Positions 30,757 through 39,920 of a stretch of 42,352 bases of DNA are shown piece by piece (within the stretch, counting starts at the first letter, position 1; each line of letters begins with the position of its first letter). The stretch comes from Loigolactobacillus iwatensis. Its GTDB lineage: Bacteria; Bacillota; Bacilli; Lactobacillales; Lactobacillaceae. A program made the translations under genes and the position numbers. The stretch lies in NCBI RefSeq assembly GCF_003950295.1, contig NZ_RHNP01000026.1, forward strand, positions 1 through 42,352, given 5' to 3'. The notes beneath the pieces were generated by a model that was given only the letters and a program-made list of their open reading frames with translations, made no database searches and was not told where the DNA came from.

Positions 30757-32058
30757 ATGTTGAAAAAGTATCATTTTTTGCGCTTAAATTTAGGTTGGCG
30801 AATTTTAATTGGTCTTATTTTAGGACTAATTGTTGGCGCAATTTTTTACCAGAACAAGGTTGCAGTGGCCATTTTACAACCAATTGGGACGATCTTTATT
30901 AATTTAATTAAAATGATTGTTTTACCAATTGTTATCTCTTGTTTGGTTGTTGGAATTGCAAAAATGGGGGATATCAAGAAGCTTGGCCGTGTTGGTGGGA
31001 AGACTATCATCTATTTTGAACTAATGACAACTATCGCAATCGCTTTAGGCTTGTTGGTTGGTAATTTAACTAAACCGGGGGATTCAATCAATATTAATAC
31101 CTTGAGCAAGGTATCCATTAGTCAATATACAACTGCGGCTAAATCTGCTGGGCATCAGGGCTTAGGCACAATATTTATGAATATTGTACCGACTAATTTT
31201 TTTCAAGCACTGGGCAACGGGGACATGATACCAGTGATTTTCTTCACTGTAATGTTTGGCTTAGGAATTGCTGCAATTGGCAAAAAAGGGACCTTACTGA
31301 TTGACTTTTTTGATGCTGTTTCCGAAGTGATGTTCAAAATGACCAACTGGATTATGCAGCTAGCGCCAATTGGTGTTTTTGCTTTGATCGGTGTCACGAT
31401 TGCTCAGTTTGGACTCAGTGCTTTAAAGCCACTGGCGCTATTTTTACTGATTACTTACGCCACAATGATTATTTTTGTTGTTGTGGTGATGGGGCTTGTG
31501 GGAAGATTATGGCACATTAATATTTTTGATTTACTACGGGTAATTAAAGATGAGGTTATACTGGCATTTTCTACGGCTAGTTCAGAAGCGGCGTTACCAA
31601 AAATTATTGAGAAAATGCAAAAATATGGTGTCAGTCAAGGAATTGTCGGCTTTGTTGTACCAACTGGTTATACATTTAACCTTGATGGTTCGGCGATTTA
31701 TCAGTCCTTAGCCGCTTTATTTCTGGCACAGGCTTACCATATTCACTTAAGCATCGGCCAACAGATTACACTTTTAGTCGTACTCATGATCACCTCTAAA
31801 GGAATGGCCGGCGTTCCTGGTGCGTCTTTTGTTGTCTTATTAGCGACAATTTCAACGATTGGTGTACCTGCAGAAGGACTTGCCTTTATTGCGGGAATTG
31901 ATCGGTTAGTCGATATGGGAAGAACGGCTGTTAACGTCGTTGGTAATTCTTTGGCAGCGATGATTGTTGCTAAATCGGAACATGAATTTGATGAAGCTCA
32001 GAGCCAAGAATACCTAAGCCATTTTAAAACGTTCCCTAAAACGACTAAAGTGAGCTAA
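30757..32058 (+). CDS. Dicarboxylate/amino acid:cation symporter, GltP type (DAACS family)
   Basis: A 433-residue membrane transporter importing glutamate, aspartate or C4-dicarboxylates with protons or sodium. Family motifs are present. The re-entrant loop HP1 carries AFSTASSEAALPKI. TM7 carries PTGYTFNLDGSAIYQSL with the NLDG motif, and HP2 carries KGMAGVPGASFVVL. TM8 has IDRLVDMGRTAVNVVGNSLA with the substrate-binding Asp and Asn. The start is the ATG at 30757 after GGAGGGACG. A TTG 15 bp earlier covers that site and is rejected. Substrate choice cannot be fixed by eye. It is a lone gene, with AT-rich flanks on both sides. Confidence 0.94.
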   Translation: MLKKYHFLRLNLGWRILIGLILGLIVGAIFYQNKVAVAILQPIGTIFINLIKMIVLPIVISCLVVGIAKMGDIKKLGRVGGKTIIYFELMTTIAIALGLLVGNLTKPGDSININTLSKVSISQYTTAAKSAGHQGLGTIFMNIVPTNFFQALGNGDMIPVIFFTVMFGLGIAAIGKKGTLLIDFFDAVSEVMFKMTNWIMQLAPIGVFALIGVTIAQFGLSALKPLALFLLITYATMIIFVVVVMGLVGRLWHINIFDLLRVIKDEVILAFSTASSEAALPKIIEKMQKYGVSQGIVGFVVPTGYTFNLDGSAIYQSLAALFLAQAYHIHLSIGQQITLLVVLMITSKGMAGVPGASFVVLLATISTIGVPAEGLAFIAGIDRLVDMGRTAVNVVGNSLAAMIVAKSEHEFDEAQSQEYLSHFKTFPKTTKVS

Positions 32059-32244
32059 ACATCTGAATTTGAATTAGTTTCGGTGTAAACTAGAGCGTGT
32101 TCTCAAGTTAGGTTATGTTTGGAAAATACATTTATTAGTATTTATCTGACTGATTTAGTGTAAGCGTGCTTGAAAAGTTAACTATGGGATTTGGGTTGAA
32201 ATAATTAAACTGAGCTCTTTTTAATGATTGAGGAAGTGGTAAAA

Positions 32245-32868
32245 GTGCAATATTTTACGGCGGATACACATTTCTTTCATGAACAATTGTTGGGAAATAA
32301 TGATTTTGCACCGCGGCCATTTAAAAATGTTACGGCGATGAATCAAGCAATTATTACCGCTTGGAATGCGCGAGTGAGTGATAAGGATGTTGTTTATCAT
32401 TTAGGGGATATTGCCATGCACCCCAGCAATTATCCAGGAAATGATGAAGTGTTTGAAATTCTAAAGCAATTGAACGGTCAGATTATTTTCATCAAAGGGA
32501 ATCATGATAATCGGGATTTATTTAAGTTCTTGGCTAAACATAATTGGGACGTTTTTCCGGACAAACCTAAATTCAGGTTTCATGATGTAGGGGTCTTAAT
32601 TAAGATGAACCATTTTCAGTTCTTTATGACTCATTACCCGATGATGATGGGAATTGTAAAGCAGACAATGAATTTGCATGGTCATATTCACCATTCAAGT
32701 GTTCCAATTGCAGAAGATATCAATGTTGGCATTGATACACCAGAGACTGTTTTTTTGAAAAATTCACCACCATTTGGGACGCCCTTTTCGGAAGCAGAAT
32801 TATTTGAGATGTATTCTGGAAAGAAAGCTTACTTGATTAAAAATAAACCCGTTAATAAATATAATTAG
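32245..32868 (+). CDS. Metallophosphoesterase
   Basis: 207 residues, soluble, calcineurin-like fold. The dinuclear metal motifs are all visible: TADTHFFH near the start (DxH), HLGDIA, IKGNHDN (GNHD), MTHYP and HGHIHH. It resembles small phosphoesterases encoded by phages and Firmicutes; the substrate is unknown. I favour the GTG at 32245 as start because AGGAAGTGG lies upstream and the catalytic domain begins at its third residue. An ATG at 32224 in the same frame would add seven residues but has no ribosome site. The 186-bp gap before it is AT-rich without clear signals. Confidence 0.85.
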   Translation: MQYFTADTHFFHEQLLGNNDFAPRPFKNVTAMNQAIITAWNARVSDKDVVYHLGDIAMHPSNYPGNDEVFEILKQLNGQIIFIKGNHDNRDLFKFLAKHNWDVFPDKPKFRFHDVGVLIKMNHFQFFMTHYPMMMGIVKQTMNLHGHIHHSSVPIAEDINVGIDTPETVFLKNSPPFGTPFSEAELFEMYSGKKAYLIKNKPVNKYN

Positions 32869-32953
32869 ATATTGATTAAATCACACATTGATTTTTAATA
32901 ATTCCTTCGGTACAATTAAAGCCTAATTAGGGGCAATTAAAGGAGTATCAATT

Positions 32954-33196
32954 ATGGAGGAAAATAATAAATCTTTAGCAGATTTTCGTAATTTTATATT
33001 AGCGGCATCATTACCGACTGAGCGGGAGACAGTCAATAACTTATTACTTTTGGCATTGCACAAATACCGGAAGCAACAGATGTCAACGGCTTATCTGGAA
33101 TATAGTTTATTTCCGCAGCTATTACCACTACTACAGGCCGATCAGGTGAATCCAGTGCGAGGTGTTTTAGAACGTTACGGCCAGACAGTTGATTAG
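32954..33196 (+). CDS. Hypothetical protein, 80 aa
   Basis: Not recognised. It is mainly helical by composition (LADFRNFILAASL, NNLLLLALHKYRKQQ, LFPQLLPLLQADQ), without a membrane span or signal. AAAGGAG lies 9 nt before the ATG. It sits between a metallophosphoesterase gene and the yunD operon with about 86 bp on each side. The clean ribosome site and neighbour-like codon use support a real gene. Confidence 0.68.
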   Translation: MEENNKSLADFRNFILAASLPTERETVNNLLLLALHKYRKQQMSTAYLEYSLFPQLLPLLQADQVNPVRGVLERYGQTVD

Positions 33197-33283
33197 GGTT
33201 TGATGGCAGTTGCTTTAGGCTGACTTGACGTTCACTGATTTTATCTTTAAGGTAAAATTATAGTAAAGGAAGGAAGGCTCCTT

Positions 33284-34672
33284 ATGGCTGAGATCATTGA
33301 TTTTTTTCACACGAATGATATGCATTCGCATTTTGAGACCTGGCCACGTATTCGGCGTTATTTAAAGCAGCAACAGGACGGCTTTCGTGCAAAAGGTGAT
33401 ACTGTTTATACAGTGGATATTGGCGATGCCATGGACCGGATGCACCCGTTAACTGAGGCAACTAACGGCCAAATTAATACACAATTACTTAATCAGGTTG
33501 ATTATGACGCAGTTACAGTTGGTAACAACGAAGGAATAGGCAATTCTAAGCGACAATTAGAACAACTGTACGAAAAGGCTAATTTCCCCGTAGTTTTGGC
33601 AAACTTAAAAGATAAAAAGACGCAACAACAACCAAAGTGGGCTCAGCCATATTTAATTAAGGTTACAAATGAAGGGACCCGCGTTGCGTTTATCGGAATG
33701 ACGGCGCCTTACATTTCAACTTATCGACCTAATGGCTGGGACCCAGAATTAATTCAGAATGCAATGCCTAAGATACTCGCCGATTTAGCAGGTAAATATG
33801 ATGTTTTAGTTTTGCTATCTCACCTTGGTATAACGATGGACAAACGAATTGCGGCCAAGTATCCTGAATTTGACGTTATTATGGGTGGCCATACGCACCA
33901 TTTATTGCCAACCGGACTGTTAATCGGAAAGACAATGGTGGCTGCCGCCGGACGTTTTGGTGATCATGTCGGTCACGTGCAATTGACCCTTAATCAAGAT
34001 CATCAAGTTCAACAAAGCGTGGCTAGTGTGGTGACAACAACAAAATTACCTGTCGAAGCTGCTGATGAGGCTGAAATTACGGGTTATTTAACAGCTGGCC
34101 ATGAACAGTTGGCCAGCCAAGTTATTACCCAATTACCCCATGCCTTGACGAGTAAGCCAATTGGGCATTCGACTTTAATGGACGTAAGTTTAGCGGCGGT
34201 TGCTAGAGCGGCCAAAACGGAAGTTGCATTACTTAACACAGGGGTGTTTCTAGGTGATTTTGCTGCGGGTCCGGTAACTGCAGATGATTTACATACCGTA
34301 TTACCTCACGCGATGCATTTACTGCGGGTTACTTTACGCGGAACTGACGTCTGGCGTCTAATTATGGAAATTGAAAAGAACCGTCAATTTTTGCAACATT
34401 ATCAATTGCACGGTCTCGGGTTTCGCGGTAAGATTTTTGGCGATATGGTGTATAAGGGAATTACGGTAAATTTGTTAAGCCGAACGGTCTATTGGCTAGG
34501 AAAACCGCTTGATCCAGAGGCCACGTACACCTTGGCCGGAATGGACACCTACCTTTACTTTCAATTTTTCCCAACGATAAGTATTGTTGGTGATAGTGAA
34601 GTTCTGTTTCCAGGTGTACTACGTAACGCCGTTGCAAGTTATCTCAAAGATGGAAAGGAGGAAGGTAAATGA
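33284..34672 (+). CDS. yunD: Cytoplasmic metallophosphatase/5'-nucleotidase, YunD-like
   Basis: 462 residues with the UshA-type two-domain layout. The N-terminal metallophosphatase has FFHTNDMHSHFE (residues 7-18), VDIGDAMDR, VGNNEG (the usual GNHE with Asn for His), LLSHLG and MGGHTHH. The C-terminal 5'-nucleotidase domain starts at about 270. Unlike UshA it has no signal peptide, so it should act in the cytoplasm. The substrate is unknown. It overlaps yutD by 4 bp (ATGA) and heads the yunD-yutD-yutF-TIGR01906 operon. The ribosome site is AAGGAAGG. Confidence 0.9.
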   Translation: MAEIIDFFHTNDMHSHFETWPRIRRYLKQQQDGFRAKGDTVYTVDIGDAMDRMHPLTEATNGQINTQLLNQVDYDAVTVGNNEGIGNSKRQLEQLYEKANFPVVLANLKDKKTQQQPKWAQPYLIKVTNEGTRVAFIGMTAPYISTYRPNGWDPELIQNAMPKILADLAGKYDVLVLLSHLGITMDKRIAAKYPEFDVIMGGHTHHLLPTGLLIGKTMVAAAGRFGDHVGHVQLTLNQDHQVQQSVASVVTTTKLPVEAADEAEITGYLTAGHEQLASQVITQLPHALTSKPIGHSTLMDVSLAAVARAAKTEVALLNTGVFLGDFAAGPVTADDLHTVLPHAMHLLRVTLRGTDVWRLIMEIEKNRQFLQHYQLHGLGFRGKIFGDMVYKGITVNLLSRTVYWLGKPLDPEATYTLAGMDTYLYFQFFPTISIVGDSEVLFPGVLRNAVASYLKDGKEEGK

Positions 34673-35262
34673 GTACGACGAAGAGTGCCACACCAGATAA
34701 GGCAACCGAGGAAAAAAGTACCGGGATTGATTTGGCCACCGAAATTTCACAAATTGCTAGTAGCGATCCAGACGAGGTTAAGCTTGACCGTGTTTTAATG
34801 GAAACAGATACTATGATGACAATTGACGGGCATCCCTATGAATTAGTGACCAATTACCATGACGGTTTTGATAAAGAAAAATTGGGTGAACGATTTAGCG
34901 ATATTTTAACTAAATATGATTATGTCGTTGGCGACTGGGGCTATGAACAACTGCGGCTCAAGGGCTTTTACAGCCCAACTAATCGCCGTGCACGGCGAGA
35001 TCAATTAATTACAACTTTAGAGGATTATTTATTTGAGTACTGTAATTTTGGTTGTGCTTATTTTGTCCTCCATCAAGTTAATCCACCAAAGCAACCGACA
35101 GCACCGCGGCGAAAGCGATCACGACGGCCGCGAAAGGCACAAATTAATGAACGTCAAGTTAGTGTTAAGCCAATCAAAAAAGGTGCCAAGGCTGAAAAGT
35201 CGCCGCGCAAACGGCACTTTACGATTCGTGAAAAAAGTAAGCGAAAGACAGGAGAAAATTAG
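34669..35262 (+). CDS. yutD: YutD family protein (DUF1027)
   Basis: 197 residues. The conserved YutD core covers about 45-140: YELVTNYHDGFDKEKLGERF, YDYVVGDWGYEQLRLKGFY and ARRDQLITTLEDYLFEYCNF. The last 55 residues are a very basic Lys/Arg tail (RRKRSRRPRKAQ, KRHFTIREKSKRK), which suggests binding to RNA or another polyanion. That is inference; no function is established for the family. Its ATG overlaps the yunD stop, and AAAGGAGG lies in the yunD end. yutF follows after 3 bp. Confidence 0.88.
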   Translation: MSTTKSATPDKATEEKSTGIDLATEISQIASSDPDEVKLDRVLMETDTMMTIDGHPYELVTNYHDGFDKEKLGERFSDILTKYDYVVGDWGYEQLRLKGFYSPTNRRARRDQLITTLEDYLFEYCNFGCAYFVLHQVNPPKQPTAPRRKRSRRPRKAQINERQVSVKPIKKGAKAEKSPRKRHFTIREKSKRKTGEN

Positions 35263-35265
35263 CAG

Positions 35266-36036
35266 ATGCAAAAGAAGTACAAGGCCTATTTTATTGATCT
35301 TGATGGGACACTTTATCGTGGCAAGGAGAAAATTCCTGCTGCTTCCCGGTTTATTGCACGTTTACAGGCACAAAACATTCCTTTTTTAGTGTTAACGAAT
35401 AATACAACACAAACGCCTGAAGTTGTTGCTGCTAATTTAACGAAGAATTACGATATGCAGATTAAGCCTGAGAATGTGTTTACTGCTGGTTTAGCAACTG
35501 CTGCTTATATTCGGTCGTTAAATCTTGGCAACCGAGTTTACGCAATTGGTGAACTCGGTTTAAAACAAGCCATTTTAAATCAGGGTTTTCAGTTTGATGA
35601 TCTTAATCCTGATTACGTTGTTGTTGGTTTGGATTGGGATGTTACGTACCGAAAATTTGAAAAGGCAACTTTGGCAATTCAAAAAGGGGCTAAATTTATC
35701 GGAACTAATGCGGATACGAATCTACCTAATGAACGTGGGCTAGTTCCTGGTGCTGGTTCTGTGATTGCTTTTGTTGAGCGATCTACCCAGCAAAAGGCGA
35801 CTTACGTTGGTAAACCACAGCCAATTATGCTAGAGGCGGCGTTAAAACAGTTTGGTTTGCGCCAGGAAGAAGCCGTGATGGTGGGGGATAACTATAATAC
35901 GGACATCTTAGCAGGAATTAATACTGGCGTGGATACACTGTTAGTTTACACTGGTTATTCCAAACCCGCTGATATTGAAAAGGTTATTGTGAAGCCGACG
36001 TACGAGATTCAAAGTTTAGACGAATGGGACGTTTAA
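35266..36036 (+). CDS. yutF: HAD-IIA family phosphatase, YutF-like (TIGR01457)
   Basis: 256 residues, cytoplasmic. HAD class IIA (NagD-like): motif I FIDLDGTLYRG (Asp nucleophile near residue 10), motif II VLTNNTTQTP near 43-52, the Lys in YVGKPQPIMLEAAL near 184, and motif IV MVGDNYNTDILAGINTG near 205. A C2-type cap lies between motifs II and III. B. subtilis YutF acts on p-nitrophenyl phosphate; the natural substrate is unknown. AGGAG precedes the ATG, and the stop overlaps the next gene by one base. Confidence 0.92.
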   Translation: MQKKYKAYFIDLDGTLYRGKEKIPAASRFIARLQAQNIPFLVLTNNTTQTPEVVAANLTKNYDMQIKPENVFTAGLATAAYIRSLNLGNRVYAIGELGLKQAILNQGFQFDDLNPDYVVVGLDWDVTYRKFEKATLAIQKGAKFIGTNADTNLPNERGLVPGAGSVIAFVERSTQQKATYVGKPQPIMLEAALKQFGLRQEEAVMVGDNYNTDILAGINTGVDTLLVYTGYSKPADIEKVIVKPTYEIQSLDEWDV

Positions 36037-36686
36037 TGCTTTGGCGTGCCGGGCGCTTTCTAAATTGGCTAGGTCTATTTTTGTGGTTATTAAGCTTGAC
36101 CATTATTCTGACCTTTGGTTCAACTTGGCTTTACCGACTTGACATTCATTATTTTGAAATCTTAAAGGGTGTCCCAATGACTACGGCAACATTGATGAAG
36201 AACTACCACCAGATGTTGAGTTACGTTACGCTACCATGGGTTCAGAATCTACACATGACGGATTTTGAAAGTTCCTTTGCGGGAACGTTACACTTTACGG
36301 ATGTTCGCCATTTGGTGTTTATTGATTATGCAGTTTTTTTGGTGACTAGTGTGACGAGTTGGTTGTTTTTACGCTTTTTACACCGTAAACGACAACTATG
36401 GCAATTGATTCGGCCATTTCAATTTATGATGGGAATTCCGTTTGTTGTTCTATTTTTACTGGCAATGAACTTTCAGACTTTTTTTACTGATTTTCATAAA
36501 TTGCTTTTTCGGAATAGTGATTGGTTATTTGATCCCAACACGGACCCAATCATTTTGGTTTTACCAGAAGGCTTTTTTATGCACTGTTTTATATTGGCTA
36601 TTATTTTACTAGAAGTATTTTTGCTAATTGGTGTTTTAGTTGGAAAAAGGGCGTTGAAAAAGAGTCCAGATAAGATGGGTTCTTAA
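36036..36686 (+). CDS. TIGR01906 family integral membrane protein
   Basis: 216 residues, with four hydrophobic segments at about 9-33, 100-122, 138-158 and 190-212. The extracytoplasmic part between the first two contains MTTATLMKNYHQMLSYVTLP and the F.H..DVRHL-type stretch TLHFTDVRHLVF, both characteristic of this family. Function unknown. I place the start at the ATG overlapping the yutF stop (TAATG, 36036) with GGGA 6 nt upstream. An ATG 12 bp earlier is possible. It is the last gene of the operon. Confidence 0.83.
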   Translation: MLWRAGRFLNWLGLFLWLLSLTIILTFGSTWLYRLDIHYFEILKGVPMTTATLMKNYHQMLSYVTLPWVQNLHMTDFESSFAGTLHFTDVRHLVFIDYAVFLVTSVTSWLFLRFLHRKRQLWQLIRPFQFMMGIPFVVLFLLAMNFQTFFTDFHKLLFRNSDWLFDPNTDPIILVLPEGFFMHCFILAIILLEVFLLIGVLVGKRALKKSPDKMGS

Positions 36687-36721
36687 AAATTCAATGGTTA
36701 ATTGACTAGTAAATTCCTAGG

Positions 36722-36753
36722 ATTAAACTAAAGATTTACGGTTTAATTTTGAT
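36722..36753 (+). terminator. Weak terminator-like hairpin
   Basis: ATTAAAC (36722-36728) pairs with GTTTAAT (36741-36747), followed by TTTGAT. AT-rich and weak, but in the right place after the operon. The rest of the gap to 36926 shows nothing clear. Confidence 0.35.
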
Positions 36754-36926
36754 TTAAAATTGTTGGTGGTAATGGTTCAAGTAACTGTTTGGATCAAGTT
36801 AGAAAATTGATATTTTGAGTTAGTGTACCGTAAAATTAATTCATAAATTTAAACAAATACGTTTACACTAAATTAGTTAGGTAAGTACTAGTAAGGGTCT
36901 TTTCCAAAAACAATCGAGGTTTATAG

Positions 36927-37238
36927 ATGGAAATTAATGAATTCACCAACCGTGCCCGCAAAATTCGTACGGCTTATCATGAATTAGAGGTCAAGCAAGA
37001 TGGGCGGCCATGGACGACTGAACAGGATGCCTTGGCATTTCTCACTGATGCTGGGCTCGTTGGGCGTCTAGTTATGGCACAGCAAGGTAGTTGGCCCGCA
37101 GCACAATCAGAATTTTCACTGGACTACAAAATTGCGGAATCAATTTGGTGGTTGAGTTCTCTGGCCGATGCCAACGATATTGATATGACCACTGCACTAG
37201 AGAGCTTTTTACGGTCACGGGAACAGCATTTAAAGTAA
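36927..37238 (+). CDS. MazG-like family protein
   Basis: 103 residues, all helical. The order INEFTNRARKIRTAYHELE, GRPWTTEQDALAFLTDAG, LVGRLVMAQQGSW, KIAESIWWLSSLADANDIDM resembles the small MazG-like proteins of the all-alpha NTP pyrophosphatase superfamily. Some metal-binding acidic residues common in the family are not conserved here: the second helix has DAGLVGRL where GDVGDLAKL is usual. Activity is therefore doubtful. The ribosome site is CGAGGTTT, modest. It is a lone gene. Confidence 0.65.
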   Translation: MEINEFTNRARKIRTAYHELEVKQDGRPWTTEQDALAFLTDAGLVGRLVMAQQGSWPAAQSEFSLDYKIAESIWWLSSLADANDIDMTTALESFLRSREQHLK

Positions 37239-37314
37239 TTAAAGAAAAAGTATTAAAGAATGATTTATTGATAGTGGAGTGAACTAACAAGTTTTCTTTC
37301 CTACAGCAAACATT

Positions 37315-37353
37315 AAAAAAAGGGACCTCGGCAAAATTTCTGTCGTAGTCCCT
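37315..37353 (-). terminator. Terminator of the DedA gene
   Basis: Read on the minus strand: AGGGAC (with an inner TGTCG-type stem) pairs with GTCCCT and is followed by TTTTTTTA. It lies about 120 bp past the DedA stop. Confidence 0.7.
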
Positions 37354-37475
37354 CTTGGTTTTAAATAGTTTAACGGTTACTGTGTAAATAGATGTTTTAA
37401 AACTATTTTAATAATGGTTCTGCGGCGTAGCAGTTACTAATTTTTAACGGAAGATAGCTTGAATGTTCACTGTTT

Positions 37476-38129
37476 TTAGTCAGTATCGAGGTTAGTTGCA
37501 TGATGTTGACGTAAGAGTGTGATTAAAACGGGAATTAGTGAGATTGCTACAATGCCAACGACTACAATTGAAAAATGATCTTGGACAAAGGGCATATTTC
37601 CAAAGAAATGACCTGCCATCAGGCAAACGGTTACCCAGAGAAAACCACCAAGTACATTGAAATGGCTAAATTTTCGGTAATTCATGTGGCTACCGCCAGA
37701 AATGAAAGGAACAAAGGTGCGGACAATTGGCATAAATCGGGCAATAGCAATGGCCTTGCCGCCATGCCGATTGAAGAACTGTTCGGCCTGTGCCATTTTT
37801 TGTTTATCAATGAAACGATTAAACCAGCGATAATTGGTCGCCTTGGTTCCTAGTAGGCGGCCAATCTCGTAGTTAAGTGTATCACCGAGGACAGCGGCCG
37901 CAAAGAAAGTTACAAATAGAAACCAAATGTTTAAGTGATAGGCCGGATTTGCCGCTAAAGCACTGGCTGCAAAGAGCAGTGAATCACCAGGTAAGAAAGG
38001 TAAAATAACGACACCAGTTTCAACAAAGATAAGTAAAAAGAGTATTAAATACGACCAATTACCAAAACTGTTGACCAAAGTAACAAGGTGGGTATCAATG
38101 TTTAGTACAAAATCAATTAATTGGGGCAT
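37476..38129 (-). CDS. DedA family membrane protein
   Basis: 217 residues of the DedA/VTT superfamily, implicated in lipid carrier (undecaprenyl phosphate or phospholipid) scrambling across the membrane. Conserved sequence: FVETGVVILPFLPGDSLLF (about 36-54), GDTLNYEIGR with the Gly-Asp, and FIARFMPIVRTFVPFISG-like RFMPIVRTFVPFISGGSHMN (about 133-152). These give the re-entrant loops and key Glu/Arg residues. About five hydrophobic segments. AAAGGAG lies before the ATG. Confidence 0.93.
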   Translation of the reverse strand: MPQLIDFVLNIDTHLVTLVNSFGNWSYLILFLLIFVETGVVILPFLPGDSLLFAASALAANPAYHLNIWFLFVTFFAAAVLGDTLNYEIGRLLGTKATNYRWFNRFIDKQKMAQAEQFFNRHGGKAIAIARFMPIVRTFVPFISGGSHMNYRKFSHFNVLGGFLWVTVCLMAGHFFGNMPFVQDHFSIVVVGIVAISLIPVLITLLRQHHATNLDTD

Positions 38130-38246
38130 AGACGTCTCCTTTAGTTGGTTTTCTTATTTGTTTGAGTATACTGAAAAATGGTGAACTTAGCTAGTTTTAA
38201 TTGTTAGTTTAAGTTAATTCTAATAATTAGACTGAAAATTTTAAAA

Positions 38247-38284
38247 AAAGATTGAATCCAAATAGAATTTTGGGTTCAATCTTT
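38247..38284 (-). terminator. Terminator of the yumC-pgpA operon
   Basis: A 17-bp stem (AAAGATTGAATCCAAA and its partner, one G-U pair). On the minus strand it is followed by TTTTTTTAAAA. It lies 84 bp past the stop. Confidence 0.82.
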
Positions 38285-38368
38285 ACGTTTTTAGCACCAT
38301 TACTTATTAAAAATAAGTGGAATTCTTCATTATTAGCTGTGGGCGATTATTTTTTAGCGAATTAATTT

Positions 38369-38875
38369 TTAATAAATATCGTCTTCTTCTTCGGGATGTG
38401 CGTGTGCAAGGCGACTGGCAGCGGCTGCCGCAATGGCACCTACGATATCATCTAAAAAAGTATGAATTTTACCTGGTTGATGTGCGTTCAAGATGGCGAG
38501 AATTCCAGGTTTAACTTTATCAATATAGCCATAATTGGTAAAGCCGATTGAACCGTACACGTTAACAATTCCTAACGCCATAATCTCGTCAATACCATAC
38601 AGGCCTTCATCTTCGGTTAAAATACTTTGAAGCGGTTCGTCAAGTTGGTGCTTCTCAGTTAAAACGTCAAGTTGAATACCCGTGATAATTACATTTTGAA
38701 CTTCACGCTTACGTAAAACGATCTCAACGCTGTTTTCACACTCGGTCTCCTGTAAGTCTTTAATGTAGTCCTTTTGTAAAAATAGGACTAACTTTGCAAT
38801 GTCACTAACTTCGACACCGCGTTTGTGAAGATCAGCAACTGCGATGTCGTGTAATTTTTCTTGATTTGGGGTCAT
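38369..38875 (-). CDS. Phosphatidylglycerophosphatase A-like protein, YutG type
   Basis: 168 residues without a membrane span, like Bacillus YutG. Family features are LHDIAVADLHKRGVEVSDIA at the start, EDEGLYGIDEIMALGIVNVY in the middle, GYIDKVKPG near 116-124 and HTFLDDIVGAIAAAAASRL near the end, with the conserved Asp pair. PgpA enzymes dephosphorylate phosphatidylglycerol phosphate; the activity of YutG-type proteins is inferred from homology. The acidic tail HPEEEDDIY is typical. It lies 27 bp after yumC and is co-transcribed with it. Confidence 0.88.
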   Translation of the reverse strand: MTPNQEKLHDIAVADLHKRGVEVSDIAKLVLFLQKDYIKDLQETECENSVEIVLRKREVQNVIITGIQLDVLTEKHQLDEPLQSILTEDEGLYGIDEIMALGIVNVYGSIGFTNYGYIDKVKPGILAILNAHQPGKIHTFLDDIVGAIAAAAASRLAHAHPEEEDDIY

Positions 38876-38902
38876 TAGTTTGATAACTTCCTTTAGCGAT
38901 AC

Positions 38903-39895
38903 TTAAGCAATTGAGGTGCTATGAAGTGGCTGCCGACGTTCGGGATAAAGTGCTACTGAAATATGGTTAACAGCAGTGGGTGCTTCGCCAAAACCAGAGG
39001 CGATTAACTTAACCTTACCAGGGTACGTAACGCTATCGCCCACACCGTAAATTCCAGGAATCTCGGTTTCAAGGTTCGTATCAACCTTAAGTGCGCGGTG
39101 CTCCAATGGTAATCCCCAATCGCGTAAGACGTGATTATCGGCCGTAAAGCCATAGTTAACTAATAGGTCATCAACTTCTAAAGTAAGTCGGTCTTCTGAT
39201 TTTGCCTTTTTTAAATCAAGACTTAAACCGGCATTTTTTTCATTAACGGCATCAATTAGGTAAGGCGTTACGATTTTAACGGACGAGTTCTCCAGTCGTT
39301 TAACACTTGATTCTAAACCGCGAAAACGATCACGGCGGTGAATTAAATAAACTTGCTTAGCCGTCTTTTCTAATGTTAAGGCCCAATCGATCGCTGAATC
39401 ACCACCACCGGCAATTGCAACTGTTTTACCAGCAAAGTCGGCGACGTTATGGACAAAATAGAAGACCTTTTCATCCTCCAGTGTTTGATCATAGTCAATT
39501 GCAAGTTTTCGTGGCGCAAATGAGCCACCACCGATGGCAACAATAACACTGCGCGATTTTGTTTGGCCCTTAGCAGTTGTAATTGTAAAGCCATCTTCAT
39601 GTTTATCTATCGAAGTTACTTCTTCACCGCAGCGAATTGTTGGTTTAAAGTCGTCAAATTGAACAAGTTGCTTGTTCAGTTCGGTTACTAAATTTTTTCC
39701 TTGGATTTGGGGGAAACCAGCAACATCACGAATAATTTTTTCAGGATAAAGAGTTGTTACTTGACCACCAAGTTCAGGTAAACTCTCAATTAGTTGCGTA
39801 TCCAGTTCCCGCATACCTGCGTAGAAAGCCGTAAACATACCAACGGGACCCCCGCCGATAACAGTTAAATCATAAATGTGTTCCGTTTTGCTCAT
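38903..39895 (-). CDS. yumC: Ferredoxin/flavodoxin--NADP+ reductase, YumC type
   Basis: 330 residues, thioredoxin-reductase-like fold but without the CxxC redox pair, which separates it from TrxB. The FAD-binding motif GGGPVGMFTAFYAGMR is at about 13-28, and the NADP-binding motif IAGGGDSAIDWAL is near 160. GVGDSVTYPGKVKLIASGFG near 290 completes the FAD site. Homologues reduce ferredoxin or flavodoxin with NADPH. GGAGG precedes the ATG. A 17-bp palindrome sits 26-42 bp upstream of the ATG and may be an operator. Confidence 0.94.
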   Translation of the reverse strand: MSKTEHIYDLTVIGGGPVGMFTAFYAGMRELDTQLIESLPELGGQVTTLYPEKIIRDVAGFPQIQGKNLVTELNKQLVQFDDFKPTIRCGEEVTSIDKHEDGFTITTAKGQTKSRSVIVAIGGGSFAPRKLAIDYDQTLEDEKVFYFVHNVADFAGKTVAIAGGGDSAIDWALTLEKTAKQVYLIHRRDRFRGLESSVKRLENSSVKIVTPYLIDAVNEKNAGLSLDLKKAKSEDRLTLEVDDLLVNYGFTADNHVLRDWGLPLEHRALKVDTNLETEIPGIYGVGDSVTYPGKVKLIASGFGEAPTAVNHISVALYPERRQPLHSTSIA

Positions 39896-39920
39896 GTATT
39901 TTTTCCTCCATTTAAACTAA

